From the NCBI GenBank assembly GCA_001795455.1, contig MGPB01000021.1:186001-250000 (forward strand): a stretch of DNA of 64,000 nt, in the 5' to 3' direction. This stretch comes from Curvibacter sp. GWA2_63_95 (GTDB lineage: Bacteria; Pseudomonadota; Gammaproteobacteria; Burkholderiales; Burkholderiaceae_C). A program made the position numbers and the translations under genes. Below the pieces are notes generated by a model. The model did no database searches, was not told the DNA's origin, and saw only the letters and a program-made list of their open reading frames with translations. Shown piece by piece: positions 49,322 through 58,926 of the stretch (positions are counted from its first letter, which is position 1; each line of letters opens with the position of its first letter).

Positions 49322-49780
49322 CTAGGCCGCTGTCGCCAGTTGGACTGCCCAGGCCTGGAGCCAGGCCACGGCGTCTTCTTCGGGCTGGCTGGTTTCCATG
49401 GCGTCCAGCACGCAGATCTCGCCCACGCGCTGGGCGCCCAGGTCGCGCAGGCGTTCGTCAAACTGTTTGCCACCGCCCATGAAGCTGTCGCCATAGCTGC
49501 TGTCGCCCAGCGCCACCAGGCCAAAGCGCACATGGCCCAGGTACTTGGCTTGCGCGTCCAGCGAGTGGAACAGGGCCTGCGCGTTGTCCGGCACATCGCC
49601 ACTACCAGTGGTGCTGGTGCAAATGATGAAGGCGCCGGGCTGGTCGAACACGGTGATGTCCAGGCCGTCCATCGGCAGCACGTCTATGGTGGCCTGGATG
49701 TCGTCGGCGCTGAACTGCAGGGCTTGGGCGACACTGCTGGCATTGCCGTGCATGGTGCCCACGAGGATGGTGATCTGCAT
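49322..49780 (-). CDS. Flavodoxin (MioC-like)
   Basis: This is a 152-aa single-domain FMN protein. The phosphate-binding loop is ILVGTMHGNASSVAQ, then CTSTTGSGDVPDNA and the FMN-facing VALGDSSYGDSFMGGGKQFD, as in MioC and sulfite-reductase-type flavodoxins. It would carry electrons in the cytoplasm; the partner is unknown. It diverges from the exonuclease gene across only about 45 bp. Its end touches repeat copy C, which separates it from the CoA-transferase gene. Confidence 0.9.
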   Translation of the reverse strand: MQITILVGTMHGNASSVAQALQFSADDIQATIDVLPMDGLDITVFDQPGAFIICTSTTGSGDVPDNAQALFHSLDAQAKYLGHVRFGLVALGDSSYGDSFMGGGKQFDERLRDLGAQRVGEICVLDAMETSQPEEDAVAWLQAWAVQLATAA

Positions 49781-49825
49781 ACGTAGAGGGGGAAATGGGA
49801 ATTGGCGCCGATGGTAGCGGCAATA

Positions 49826-50950
49826 ATGGCGGCCTACCCGGCAACGGGATTCCCGTCATTTGCAGGTGCCCCCGTGACCCAACCCCTCGATTCGCAGCTG
49901 GGCTTTGCCTTTTTGGCCGAGCTGCCCACCCTGGACCTCGCGCCGCCCAAGCGCGCGGCCCGCGCGCCCAAGGCCGCCGCCAAGTCTGCAACCGCCAAGC
50001 CCACCCCGCCGCAGGCGCCCACACCTGCCGCCGCACCCACCGCCACGCTGGACGCCGAAGCCATGGCCCAGGCGCTGGAAGCCCATCCCGACTACCGTGT
50101 GCAGCGCCGCCTGGTGCCCCGGCTGGACTGGCCCGGCACGGCGCAGGGCGCCGTCCAACGCATCCTGGTGCTGGACACCGAAACCACCGGCCTGGACCAG
50201 GCCCGGGAAAAAATCATTGAGCTCGCGCTGCTGCGCGTGGACGTGGATACGGCCACCGGCTTGCCGGTGGGCCCGGTGCAGGTGTACGACGGGCTGGAAG
50301 ACCCGCGCAAGCCGATTCCGGCCGAGGTGGTGAAGATCACCGGCATTACGGACGCCGACGTGCAGGGCCAAGCGCTGGACGAGGCCCGCGTGGCGGAGCT
50401 GCTGCAGGGTGTGGACGTGGTGATTGCCCACAACGCCGGCTTTGACCGCCCGTTTGTGGAGAGCCGCTTGCCCGCGTTTGCCAAGGTGGCCTGGGCCTGT
50501 TCGTTTGCCGATATCGACTGGAAAGCCCAGGGCCGCGGCTCCGCCAAGCTGGAGAGCCTGGCGCAGGCGCTGGGCCTGTTCTACGACGCGCACCGCGCCG
50601 AAATGGACTGCCATGCACTTTTGGCCGTGCTGGCGGCACCGCTGCCCCAGGGCACGGGCACTGCGCTGGCCCACCTGCTGCAGGCGGCGCGCAACCCCAG
50701 CTACCGCCTGAGCGCGACCAACGCCCCGTTTGAGGCCAAGGATTTGCTCAAGGCGCGCGGCTACCGCTGGAACGCCGACCAGCGCGTCTGGGCCACCCGC
50801 CTCTCTGACGACGCCGCGCTGCATGCCGAGTTTGCCTGGCTCAAAGAGCAGGTCTACAACAACCGCCACGCTGCAGTGCAGATCGAGACGCTGGATGCGC
50901 TGGCCAAGTACTCGGCCCGCAGCGGCGTGACGGTACACCAGCAACTTTAG
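49826..50950 (+). CDS. DnaQ-like 3'-5' exonuclease domain protein
   Basis: This is a protein of about 374 aa with a Pro/Ala-rich N-terminal region (to about residue 75) and a DEDDh exonuclease domain. ExoI is LVLDTETTGL, ExoII lies in VVIAHNAGFDRPF and ExoIII in HRAEMDCHALL. A C-terminal module (LLKARGYRWNADQRVWATRL) is found in similar stand-alone exonucleases. It probably degrades or proofreads single-stranded DNA or RNA ends. The start is uncertain: ATGs at 49811 and 49826 and a GTG at 49874 are in frame. The promoter region shared with the divergent flavodoxin is very short. Confidence 0.85.
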   Translation: MAAYPATGFPSFAGAPVTQPLDSQLGFAFLAELPTLDLAPPKRAARAPKAAAKSATAKPTPPQAPTPAAAPTATLDAEAMAQALEAHPDYRVQRRLVPRLDWPGTAQGAVQRILVLDTETTGLDQAREKIIELALLRVDVDTATGLPVGPVQVYDGLEDPRKPIPAEVVKITGITDADVQGQALDEARVAELLQGVDVVIAHNAGFDRPFVESRLPAFAKVAWACSFADIDWKAQGRGSAKLESLAQALGLFYDAHRAEMDCHALLAVLAAPLPQGTGTALAHLLQAARNPSYRLSATNAPFEAKDLLKARGYRWNADQRVWATRLSDDAALHAEFAWLKEQVYNNRHAAVQIETLDALAKYSARSGVTVHQQL

Positions 50951-50958
50951 GAACCTAT

Positions 50959-51639
50959 ATGGCACTTCTGGGCAGCGCAGCATTGGCGATGTGGTGGGAC
51001 ATGGCTCCCGACATGAATGCCGAGTTTCAGGACTGGCACTCGCACGAGCATTTCCGGGAGCGTTTGGGCATTCCGGGTTTCAGCCGCGCCACCCGCTGGA
51101 GCAGCGCCGACGGCGGGGAGGGCGTGCTCCAGGTCTACGAGCTGGATGCCCACCGCACGCTGTCGTCACCCGCCTACCTGGCGCACCTGAATGCGCCGTC
51201 GCCCTGGTCCACCAAGATGATGCCGCACCACCGCAACATGGTGCGCAGCCAGTGCCATGTGCTGGAGTCCAGCGGTGGCGCGGTGGCCCGCCATGCGCTG
51301 GCCCTGCGCATCTCGCCAGCGTCCGGTGCCGATGCAGCGCTGCAGGCGTCTTTGAAAGCGGTGTTGGCCCGGCTGGCAGACCAGCCCGGCTGTGTGGGCG
51401 GGCACCTGCTGCGCCACGAGGCGCCGGTCATCGCCCAGACCACGGAGCAAAAAATCCGCGGTGGCGACCGGTATGCCGATTGGGTGCTGCTGGTGATGGG
51501 CTACGACCTGGGCGCCTTGACGGCGTTGGCGGCCAGCACGCTGAGCCCGGACGCTTTGGTGGCGCTGGGTGCGCAGCCGGGTGCGTTCAGCGGGCTGTAC
51601 ACGCTGTCGTTTTCTGCTACGGCAGACGAGCTGGCCTGA
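50959..51639 (+). CDS. Hypothetical protein with predicted dimeric alpha-beta barrel repeats
   Basis: This is a 226-aa soluble protein. Two halves look like ferredoxin-like alpha/beta units: one around FQDWHSHEHFRERLGIPGFS and VLQVYELDAHRTL, the second around LKAVLARLADQPGCVGGHLL and YADWVLLVMGYDLG. The first motif (W-H-x-EH-F-x-ER-x-x-IPGF-x-R) recurs in uncharacterised dimeric-barrel proteins. It follows the exonuclease gene by 8 bp and precedes a DMT exporter by 25 bp, suggesting one transcript. No enzymatic function can be named. Confidence 0.7.
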   Translation: MALLGSAALAMWWDMAPDMNAEFQDWHSHEHFRERLGIPGFSRATRWSSADGGEGVLQVYELDAHRTLSSPAYLAHLNAPSPWSTKMMPHHRNMVRSQCHVLESSGGAVARHALALRISPASGADAALQASLKAVLARLADQPGCVGGHLLRHEAPVIAQTTEQKIRGGDRYADWVLLVMGYDLGALTALAASTLSPDALVALGAQPGAFSGLYTLSFSATADELA

Positions 51640-51664
51640 GGGGCTGGCCCGATAAGATCCGGGG

Positions 51665-52558
51665 ATGAGTTCTTCCCCGCATCCCCAGGCCGTCAGCACC
51701 TTTACCTCTCTCACTCCCTTGTTGTTTGTGGCGCTGTGGAGCACCGGCTTCATTGGCGCCAAGTTTGGCCTGCCCGATGCGGGGCCGCTGACCTTTTTGA
51801 GCCTGCGCTACGCCATCGTGCTGGTGCTGATGGGGGCGCTGGCCTGGGCCACACGTGCGCCCTGGCCGCGCACGGTGCAGGAGTGGCTGCACATCGGCGT
51901 ATCAGGTCTGCTGGTGCATGCGGTCTACCTGGGCGGTGTGTTCATCGCCATTGGCAAGGGGCTGCCCGCGGGGGTGACGGCGCTGGTGGTGGGGCTGCAG
52001 CCCGTGTTGACCGCGCTGGGGGCCGGTGTGTTCCTGGGCGAGCGCGTGCGGCCTGCGCAGTGGCTGGGTCTGGCGCTGGGTTTTGTGGGCGTGGGCCTGG
52101 TGGTGGCGCACAAGGTGGTGACTGGTGCGAGCGGTGGTGCGCTGCTTGGCATGCTGCTGCCTGTGGTGGTGGCGCTGCTGGCCATTACGGCAGGCACGCT
52201 GTACCAGAAGCGCTACTGCCACGCGTTTGACCTGCGCAGCGGTTCGGTCATTCAGTTCCTGCCCAGCTTGCTGGCCACGCTGCTGGTGGCCAGCCAGACC
52301 GAGACCCTGCAGATCCACTGGACGGGGTCGTTTGTGTTTGCGCTGGCGTGGCTCGTGCTGGTGCTCTCGCTGGGCGCGGTGAGCCTGCTCAATGTGCTGA
52401 TCCGCAGTGGCAGCGCGGTCAATGTGGCCAGCCTGTTTTACCTGGTGCCACCATGCACCGCGCTGATCGCCTGGGCCCTGTTTGGCGAGACGCTGACCGG
52501 GCTGGCGCTGTTGGGCATGGCGCTGACGGTGTTTGGGGTGTGGCTAGCCCGAAAATAA
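51665..52558 (+). CDS. DMT family (EamA) transporter
   Basis: This is a 297-aa membrane protein with ten helices in two EamA repeats. It begins LLFVALWSTGFIGAKFGLPD and contains LKAVLPAGV-type loops (GKGLPAGVTALVVGLQPVLT) and the second-repeat signature FYLVPPCTALIAWALFGETL. It resembles RhaT/YedA-type exporters, substrate unknown. The stop codon is two bases before dispersed repeat copy I. Confidence 0.87.
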   Translation: MSSSPHPQAVSTFTSLTPLLFVALWSTGFIGAKFGLPDAGPLTFLSLRYAIVLVLMGALAWATRAPWPRTVQEWLHIGVSGLLVHAVYLGGVFIAIGKGLPAGVTALVVGLQPVLTALGAGVFLGERVRPAQWLGLALGFVGVGLVVAHKVVTGASGGALLGMLLPVVVALLAITAGTLYQKRYCHAFDLRSGSVIQFLPSLLATLLVASQTETLQIHWTGSFVFALAWLVLVLSLGAVSLLNVLIRSGSAVNVASLFYLVPPCTALIAWALFGETLTGLALLGMALTVFGVWLARK

Positions 52559-52560
52559 GT

Positions 52561-52626
52561 GCCAAACTAGCCTCTATCCACCGTGGAATATGCGCAAGCA
52601 GCTATTGAATTTGTAGCAAATTGATG
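52561..52626 (+). repeat. Dispersed 3'-end repeat, copy I
   Basis: Copy I starts 2 bp after the DMT transporter stop. It reads GCCAAACTAGCCTCTATCCA, CCGTGGAATATGCGCAAGCA, then hairpin half GCTA-N9-TAGC. It is in the same orientation relative to the upstream gene as the other tandem-gap copies. Confidence 0.87.
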
Positions 52627-52744
52627 CATGCAGGGGGCGTGGTGCCACTGCGGAGTGCCTGGTGAAAGGGTTTCAACTTCCTTTCATTGCTTCACCTTGG
52701 TTTCCCTATTGCGGGAGCACCTAGCGCAGAGCACCATTGCCCCC

Positions 52745-53431
52745 ATGCAGTTGTTATTGGTAGAAGACGATCTGGACCTAGTGGATGCGCTGAGCCGTGT
52801 ACTGGCCTCGCGCGGTTTGGCACCCGTGTGCTGCGCCGACGGGCAGGAAGCCCTGGCCCTGGTGCGCAAACGCAGCTTTGACGTGATCGTGCTGGACCTG
52901 AGCTTGCCGGGCATGGATGGGCTGGATTTTTTGCAGCGCATCCGCGATGCCGGCATGCGTATCCCGGTGCTGGTGGTCACGGCCCGTGGCTCGATTGGTG
53001 AGCGCGTGGAAGGGCTCACCGCCGGGGCCGATGACTACCTGACCAAACCCTTTGACACCGAAGAGCTGGTGGCGCGCATCAAGGCGCTGGTGCGACGCAG
53101 CCAGGGGCTCGAAGAGTTCCGCTGCGGCCATCTGCACCTGGACATGGCCAGCGGCGCCCTGATGCGCTCCGGCCGGCCGCTGGAGATTGCGCCACGCGAA
53201 GCGGCCATGCTGCGCACGCTGATCATGCGCCCGGGGCGTCCGGTGTCGCGCGATGAGCTGTTCCGCGCCGTCTTTGGTGGCGAGGCCGACCACCAGCCCG
53301 ACGCGGTGGATGTGCTGGCCCATCGGCTGCGTAAACGCCTGGCCGGCACTGGCACCAGTGTGCTGACCATGCGCGGCGTGGGTTACCTGCTGGTGGACGA
53401 ACTGGCCAATGACGCGCAGGTGTCCGCATGA
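52745..53431 (+). CDS. OmpR-type response regulator (TctD-like)
   Basis: This 228-aa response regulator has a receiver domain (acidic ED pair at residues 8-9, phospho-acceptor D51 in VIVLDLSLPGMDG, K in YLTKPFDTEEL) and a C-terminal winged helix (APREAAMLRTLIMRPGRPVS, HRLRKRLAGTGTSVLTMRGV). It fits the TctD/QseB group. The ATG at 52745 gives the receiver start. It is the first gene of a tightly overlapping unit: the histidine kinase starts 4 bp before its stop, and the ABC transporter follows. It probably activates transport of the system's substrate. Confidence 0.92.
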   Translation: MQLLLVEDDLDLVDALSRVLASRGLAPVCCADGQEALALVRKRSFDVIVLDLSLPGMDGLDFLQRIRDAGMRIPVLVVTARGSIGERVEGLTAGADDYLTKPFDTEELVARIKALVRRSQGLEEFRCGHLHLDMASGALMRSGRPLEIAPREAAMLRTLIMRPGRPVSRDELFRAVFGGEADHQPDAVDVLAHRLRKRLAGTGTSVLTMRGVGYLLVDELANDAQVSA

Positions 53432-54522
53432 GCCCAAGTGCGGCGTCCGGCAGCCAGTCCATGCGCCTGCAGATTGCGCTGTGGTGCATGGCCTTGTCGG
53501 TGCTTACCACCGGGGTGCTGCTGGGACTGGCAGGGTTGGGGCTGTCGTGGCGCGATGCTGAATGGTGGGGCCTGGTGATGATGGCGTTGGTGTTGCTGGG
53601 TTTGCTGGCCTGGTGGGGCGCTGGCCGCAGCTTGGCCCCCTTGCACCGGCTGGCGGCCACGGTAGCGGCACGCCGTCCGCAGGAGACAGCCTTGCTGCCA
53701 CATGCCCCGGCCCCCGAGCTGCAAGCCATTGTGCGCGGCCTCAATAACCAGTGGCTGCAGCAACAGGCTGCGTTGGACCAGCAACAGCACTTTATTGCCG
53801 AGGCCTCACACCAACTGCGCACGCCGCTGGCGGTGCTCAAGACCCAATTGCAAGGCGCGATCGCGGGCGAGCTGCAAACGGCGGAAACATTGCCCAAGAT
53901 GCTGCGTACCGTGGACCGGGCCTCGCACCTGGCCAACCAGCTGCTGTCCAAGGCCAAGGTGGACCAGAAGCTGCAGAACGCGCAGTGGACGGACATTGAC
54001 CTGCAGCACATCGCCAGCGAGGTGCTGGTGGAGTGCGCACCGCTGATTGCGCGCAAGCGGCTGGACGTGTCGCTCGAAGCACTGCCGGTGCGCCTGCACA
54101 CCGATGGCTGGCTGGTGGGGGAGCTGTTGCGCAACCTGGTGGCCAACGCCATTCACCAGAGTCGCGCGGGTGGCAGCCTGGGCGTGGTGATCCGCTACCT
54201 GCCGACCGAGGTGGAGCTGCTGGTCTGGGACAACGCAGGCGGTATTGACGAAGAGGTGCGCGAGCGCCTGTTTCTGCCCTTTGAGTCCGCCAGCGGCGGC
54301 ACTGGTGTGGGCCTGGGGCTGTCGATCTGCAAGCAGATTGCAGTGTCCATGCAGGCCAGCCTGGACCTGTACAACCGCCTGCACAGCGGTGTGGTGGTGG
54401 GCGTGGATGCGGTGGTGCGCTGGCCGCTGCCAGAAGGACAGGCTCCGACTCCGGCACAAGCGCCGGCTGCCGCGCCGCTGGCCCAACCCCTCTCGCACGC
54501 CACGCTGCGGGTGCCCGCATGA
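53428..54522 (+). CDS. Sensor histidine kinase with minimal periplasmic loop
   Basis: This is a 364-aa kinase with two membrane helices (about residues 17-39 and 48-64) joined by only about eight residues. The HisKA domain carries H128 in AEASHQLRTPLAVLKTQL, and the ATPase has the N-box ELLRNLVANAIHQSRAG, the G1 box VWDNAGGIDEEV and the G2 box GGTGVGLGLSICKQIA. TctE relatives normally have a long periplasmic sensor, so this kinase probably senses within the membrane or through the co-encoded transporter. It overlaps both the regulator and the first ABC ATPase gene by 4 bp. Confidence 0.9.
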   Translation: MSPSAASGSQSMRLQIALWCMALSVLTTGVLLGLAGLGLSWRDAEWWGLVMMALVLLGLLAWWGAGRSLAPLHRLAATVAARRPQETALLPHAPAPELQAIVRGLNNQWLQQQAALDQQQHFIAEASHQLRTPLAVLKTQLQGAIAGELQTAETLPKMLRTVDRASHLANQLLSKAKVDQKLQNAQWTDIDLQHIASEVLVECAPLIARKRLDVSLEALPVRLHTDGWLVGELLRNLVANAIHQSRAGGSLGVVIRYLPTEVELLVWDNAGGIDEEVRERLFLPFESASGGTGVGLGLSICKQIAVSMQASLDLYNRLHSGVVVGVDAVVRWPLPEGQAPTPAQAPAAAPLAQPLSHATLRVPA

Positions 54523-55610
54523 GCCAGGGGTTGCACTTGCACGGCATCGAAAAAACCTATGCCAATGGCTACCGTGCCCTGCGTGGTGTGCACTTGCGCG
54601 TGCCCGAGCGCCGCCTCACCACGCTGCTGGGCCCTTCAGGCTGCGGCAAGAGCACACTGCTGCGCCTGGTGGCCGGGCTGGAAGTCCCGGATGCGGGCCA
54701 GATCTTTTTCCGGGGGGAAGACCTGACGCACCGCCCGGCAGACCAGCGCGACATCAGCCTGGTGTTCCAAAGTTACGCGCTGTTCCCCTACCTGTCGGTG
54801 CAAGACAACGTGCGCTATGGCCTGCAGGTGCAGGGCTTGCCACTGGCCGTGCAGGCCGAGCGCAGCGCCCAGGTGATTGGCCTGCTGGGTCTGGGCGGCT
54901 TGGAAGACCGGCTGCCTCACGAGCTTTCGGGCGGGCAGCAGCAGCGCACGGCGCTGGCACGCGCGCTGGCGCTGCAGCCGGCCCTGGTGCTGCTGGACGA
55001 GCCACTCTCTAACCTGGACGCCAACCTGCGCCGCCATATCCGCGAGGACATTCGCCAGCTGCAGCAGCGTCTGGGGCTGACCGTGCTCTACGTCACCCAC
55101 GACCATGCCGAGGCCATGTCGGTCAGCGACCAGGTGGTGGTGATGCAAGAAGGGCGGGTGGTGCAGATTGGCTCGCCGCGCGAGATCTATGAACAACCGC
55201 AGACCGAGTTTGTGGCCGGCTTCATGGGTGATTCGACCGTATTTGAGGCGCATTGCGACGGCGCCGGGCAGATCACCCTCGGGCCGCTCACCATTGACTC
55301 TGGCCAGGGCCTGCGCCAGGGGCCGGTACAGGTGGTGGTGCGCCCGCAGGCCTGGCGCATGGAGCCCGCAGGCACCCAAGGGCTGGCCGGCAAAGTGCAG
55401 CGCAGCGCCTACCTCGGCCGCACGGCCGAGGTGTGGGTGCAGACCGCGCTGGGCAGCGTGCTCGTTATCTCGGACCTGACTGGCCGCCGCCATGAGCCGG
55501 GCGCCCCCGTGAGTTTGTTTTTGTCGCGCCAAGGTGTCAGTGTCCTTTCGCCCGCAACTGTTTCGACCCCCCAGACCATTCCGGTCATTCAATCTAGGAG
55601 ACAAGCATGA
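54519..55610 (+). CDS. ABC transporter ATP-binding protein (first copy)
   Basis: This is a 363-aa ATPase of the Fe3+/putrescine/phosphonate (PotA/FbpC-like) type. Walker A is GPSGCGKST, the Q-loop FQSYALFPYL, the signature LSGGQQQRTALARAL, Walker B VLLDEPLSNLD and the H-loop YVTHDHAEAMS. A C-terminal TOBE-type regulatory domain follows from about residue 240. It overlaps the histidine kinase and the binding-protein gene by 4 bp each. A second, distinct ATPase is encoded after the permease, so the importer may use a heterodimer or two alternative motors. Confidence 0.92.
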   Translation: MSQGLHLHGIEKTYANGYRALRGVHLRVPERRLTTLLGPSGCGKSTLLRLVAGLEVPDAGQIFFRGEDLTHRPADQRDISLVFQSYALFPYLSVQDNVRYGLQVQGLPLAVQAERSAQVIGLLGLGGLEDRLPHELSGGQQQRTALARALALQPALVLLDEPLSNLDANLRRHIREDIRQLQQRLGLTVLYVTHDHAEAMSVSDQVVVMQEGRVVQIGSPREIYEQPQTEFVAGFMGDSTVFEAHCDGAGQITLGPLTIDSGQGLRQGPVQVVVRPQAWRMEPAGTQGLAGKVQRSAYLGRTAEVWVQTALGSVLVISDLTGRRHEPGAPVSLFLSRQGVSVLSPATVSTPQTIPVIQSRRQA

Positions 55611-56632
55611 AAAAAAATCAACTGTTGGTGCTGGCCCTCACGGCCGCTGCGGGAATGCAGGCCTCCGCCCAGTCGGGCGGCGAGGTCAACATCATCTGCT
55701 CGGGCCAGGCGCCCTGGTGCAGCATGGTGGCCGTCACATTTGAGAAAAGCCAGGGCATCAAGGTCAACATGACGCTCAAGGGTTCAGGCGAGGCGGTGGC
55801 TCAGCTCATGGCTGAACGCGCCAACCCCAAGACCGACATCTTTTTTGGGGGCACTGGCGATCCGCACCTGGTGGCGGCCGAGCAAAACCTCACGCAGGAA
55901 TACAAATCCCCCATGCTGCCCAAACTCTACGACTGGGCGCAAAAGCAGGCCGCGCAGTCGGGCTACAAAACGGTGGGCATTTATTCCGGCCCGCTGGGTT
56001 TTGGCTACAACACCGAGCTGCTGGCCAAGAAGAAGCTGGCGGTGCCCAAAACCTGGGCAGACCTGGTCAAGCCGGAGTACAAGGGCGAAATCCAGTCGGC
56101 CAACCCGTCTTCCAGTGGCACGGCTTACACCATGATTGCCACACTGGTGCAGTTGATGGGCGAAGACAAGGCCTATGACTACCTGGCCAAGCTGCACAAA
56201 AACATTGCCACCTACCAGCGCTCGGGCGTGGGCCCCATCAAGGCTGTGGCACGTGGTGAGGCGGCCATCTCCATCAGCTTTGTGCACGATGGCCCGGGTG
56301 AAAAGGCCCAAGGCTTTCCGTTGGAGACCATCACGCCCACCGACGGCACGGGCGCCGAGATCGGTTCCATGTCCATCGTGCGCGGCGCGCGCAACCTGGA
56401 AGCTGCCAAAAAGTTTTACGACTGGGCGCTAACACCGGGGGCGCAGGCTCTGGGTGCGGCCACGCTGCAGTTCCAGCTGCCGTCCAACCGTGAAACCAAA
56501 GTGGACCCACGTGTGCCTGATTTCCGCAAGATCAAGATGATTGACTACGACTACGCCAAGTACGGCCAGTCGGCCGAGCGCAAACGCCTGATCCAGCGCT
56601 GGGAGCGCGACGTCAACGGCCAGGGCCGTTAA
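55607..56632 (+). CDS. ABC transporter substrate-binding protein (AfuA/FbpA-like)
   Basis: This is a 341-aa periplasmic binding protein (type 2, family 1) with a signal peptide ending QASA. Characteristic parts are VTFEKSQGIKVNMTLKGSGE, PKTDIFFGGTGDPHLVAAEQ, YSGPLGFGYNTELLAKKKLA and the C-terminal DYDYAKYGQSAERKRLIQRW. The family includes ferric-iron, 2-aminoethylphosphonate, putrescine and hexose-phosphate binders, so the ligand is open. The large fused permease downstream resembles the AfuB type, which favours iron or sugar-phosphate. The gene is translationally coupled (4-bp overlap) to the ATPase gene, unusual for a binding protein. Confidence 0.88.
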   Translation: MKKNQLLVLALTAAAGMQASAQSGGEVNIICSGQAPWCSMVAVTFEKSQGIKVNMTLKGSGEAVAQLMAERANPKTDIFFGGTGDPHLVAAEQNLTQEYKSPMLPKLYDWAQKQAAQSGYKTVGIYSGPLGFGYNTELLAKKKLAVPKTWADLVKPEYKGEIQSANPSSSGTAYTMIATLVQLMGEDKAYDYLAKLHKNIATYQRSGVGPIKAVARGEAAISISFVHDGPGEKAQGFPLETITPTDGTGAEIGSMSIVRGARNLEAAKKFYDWALTPGAQALGAATLQFQLPSNRETKVDPRVPDFRKIKMIDYDYAKYGQSAERKRLIQRWERDVNGQGR

Positions 56633-56701
56633 GCCCCGCTACCTGGTCATCCGCCCCGCCGCGCACCGCGGCGGGTTTGCACCGTTTTTTTCTCGATCTA
56701 C

Positions 56702-58903
56702 ATGACACACGAACATCCGTGGCGCCTGCGCCGCGCCATTGCCCTGTGGCTCGTCCTGGGCCTGGCGGCCTTTGTGCTGCTGCCCTGGTATTTTCTGCAA
56801 AGCGGCGGGTTGGGGGGCGCCCTGTCGGGCGTCTGGGGTGGCCCATCCACGGCCAGTGGCTGGACGCAAGCCTGGAGCCACCAACGCGTCTGGCTGGCAT
56901 CGGGCCTGGGCGGCCTGTTGCTGGCGGGTACTGCGCTGCTGAGCCCACAGCCCCGCTGGCAGGGGCTGCTGCTGTGCGGCGGTGCGGTGCTGGGGCTTGG
57001 CGGCTTGCTGCTCAGCGGCTTTGCCATTGGCATGGTGGGCTGGTCCTGGGACTGGCTTAACGCGCTGATGGGCCCCACGGAGTGGACCCAGCCTGGCATG
57101 GGCTGGGGCGGCTTTGTGGTGGTGGTGTGTCTGCTGGCGCTGTTGTCCCTTGGCGTGACGCGGCTGGGCGGCTTCAAGGGTGATGCCTTTGTGGCTGGTG
57201 CGGTGCTGGGCTGTGCGGCGCTGCTGGCGCTGTTTGTGGTGTACCCGGTGCTCAAGTCGCTGATGGGCAGTGTGCTCAACGACGAGGGGCAGTTTGCCGC
57301 GGCAGCGTTGTGGGAGCGTATTGGCACGGCACGCATTTGGGGCCTGGGCTGTGTGGTGTCGCAAAGCCGTTGCGGCGTGGCCTGGAACACGCTGGGACTG
57401 GCCTTGCTGACAGCGGCGGGCACCACGTTTTTGGGCACCTTGATTGCCCTGTGGGCTGAACGCGAGGCCAAGCGGCTGGCGCGCCCGCTCAACATCCTGG
57501 CCATGTTGCCCATCATCACGCCACCCTTTGTGGTGGGGCTAGGCCTGATTTTGCTGTTCGGCCGCGCCGGGCTCTACAACCAGTTCATGGAGTGGGCCTT
57601 CAATATCGAGCCCACGCGCTGGTTCTATGGTTTCTTTGGGGTCTGGCTGGCGCAGCTGTTCGCCTTCACACCCATCGCCTTCATGATCATGCGCGGGGTG
57701 GTGCAGGGAGTGAGTCCGTCCATGGAAGAAGCCGCGCAGACCCTGCGCGCCAACCGCATGCAGACCTTCTGGAGCGTAACGCTGCCACTGCTCAAGCCCG
57801 GCCTGGCGAATGCCTTTTTGGTGGGTTTCATCGAGAGCATGGCCGACTTCGGCAACCCCATCGTGGTGGGCGGGCAGTTTGCCGTGCTTTCCACCGAAAT
57901 CTTCTTCGCCATCGTTGGCTCCTCATTGGATCCCGGCATGGCCGCAGCACTCTCGCTGATTCTTACGCTGTTTGCGCTGGCGGTGTTCTTCATCCAGCGC
58001 CGTGTGCTGGGCAAAGGCAGCTTCACCACTGTGGCGGGCAAGGGCGATGCGGGCCTGCCCATGCCGCTGCCCGCGGGTGTGCGCAAGCTCTGCTTGGGCG
58101 TGGCCGGGCCCTGGTTGATGTTCACGCTGGTGGTCTACCTGTTTGCCTTTGCGGGCGGCTTTGTGCAAACCTGGGGGCGCGACTACACGCCCACGCTGAA
58201 CCACTTCCGCACCGCGTTTGACGTGCAGTGGGGCGAATACGGCTGGGTCTGGGCAGGCACGGCCTGGAACTCGCTGTTCACCACGCTGTCGCTGGCGGCC
58301 ATGGCGGCCCCCATCTGCGCCGGCATGGGGCTACTGATTGCCTGGCTGCTGGCGCGCACCGAATTCCGCGGCAAGGCGACCTTCGAGTTCTCGGCGCTGC
58401 TGACCTTTGCGGTGCCGGGCACGGTGCTGGGGGTGAGCTACATCCTGGCCTTCAACGTGCCACCGGTGGAGCTGACCGGTACCGGGCTCATCATCGTGTT
58501 GTGTTTTGTGTTCCGCAACCTGCCGGTGGGCGTGCGGGCCGGAACGGCGGCCTTCAAGCAATTGGACCGTTCGCTGGACGAGGCCTCACTGATGCTGCGC
58601 GCCAACACGCTCACCACGCTGCGTCGGGTGGTGCTGCCCCTCATCAAGCCGGCGCTGGTGGCGGCACTGGTGTATTCCTTTGTGCGCTCCATCACCACCG
58701 TGTCAGCGGTGATCTTTCTGGTCACCGCGCAGTACGAGCTGTCCACCACTTACATCATCGGCCGCGTAGGCAACGGCGACTACGGCGTGGCGCTGGCGTA
58801 CTGCACGGTGCTCATTGTGCTGATGTCGCTCAGCACGCTGCTGGTGCAGGCCCTGGTGGGCGAACGCAAGCTGGGCCGCCGGGCGAGCCCAGCCGCGCAT
58901 TGA
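56702..58903 (+). CDS. ABC transporter permease, fused two-domain (AfuB/FbpB-like)
   Basis: This is a 733-aa membrane protein with two BPD_transp_1 domains in one chain. The EAA loops are visible as SPSMEEAAQTLRANRMQTFW...TLPLLKPGLANAFL in the first and DRSLDEASLMLRANTLTTLR...VLPLIKPALVAAL in the second. An extra N-terminal region of about 220 residues contributes about five further helices, as in the larger AfuB-type permeases. It is 69 bp downstream of the binding-protein gene. The preceding gap shows no terminator, so it belongs to the same operon. Confidence 0.92.
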   Translation: MTHEHPWRLRRAIALWLVLGLAAFVLLPWYFLQSGGLGGALSGVWGGPSTASGWTQAWSHQRVWLASGLGGLLLAGTALLSPQPRWQGLLLCGGAVLGLGGLLLSGFAIGMVGWSWDWLNALMGPTEWTQPGMGWGGFVVVVCLLALLSLGVTRLGGFKGDAFVAGAVLGCAALLALFVVYPVLKSLMGSVLNDEGQFAAAALWERIGTARIWGLGCVVSQSRCGVAWNTLGLALLTAAGTTFLGTLIALWAEREAKRLARPLNILAMLPIITPPFVVGLGLILLFGRAGLYNQFMEWAFNIEPTRWFYGFFGVWLAQLFAFTPIAFMIMRGVVQGVSPSMEEAAQTLRANRMQTFWSVTLPLLKPGLANAFLVGFIESMADFGNPIVVGGQFAVLSTEIFFAIVGSSLDPGMAAALSLILTLFALAVFFIQRRVLGKGSFTTVAGKGDAGLPMPLPAGVRKLCLGVAGPWLMFTLVVYLFAFAGGFVQTWGRDYTPTLNHFRTAFDVQWGEYGWVWAGTAWNSLFTTLSLAAMAAPICAGMGLLIAWLLARTEFRGKATFEFSALLTFAVPGTVLGVSYILAFNVPPVELTGTGLIIVLCFVFRNLPVGVRAGTAAFKQLDRSLDEASLMLRANTLTTLRRVVLPLIKPALVAALVYSFVRSITTVSAVIFLVTAQYELSTTYIIGRVGNGDYGVALAYCTVLIVLMSLSTLLVQALVGERKLGRRASPAAH

Positions 58904-58926
58904 ACTTTTTTTGAATGGATATTCCT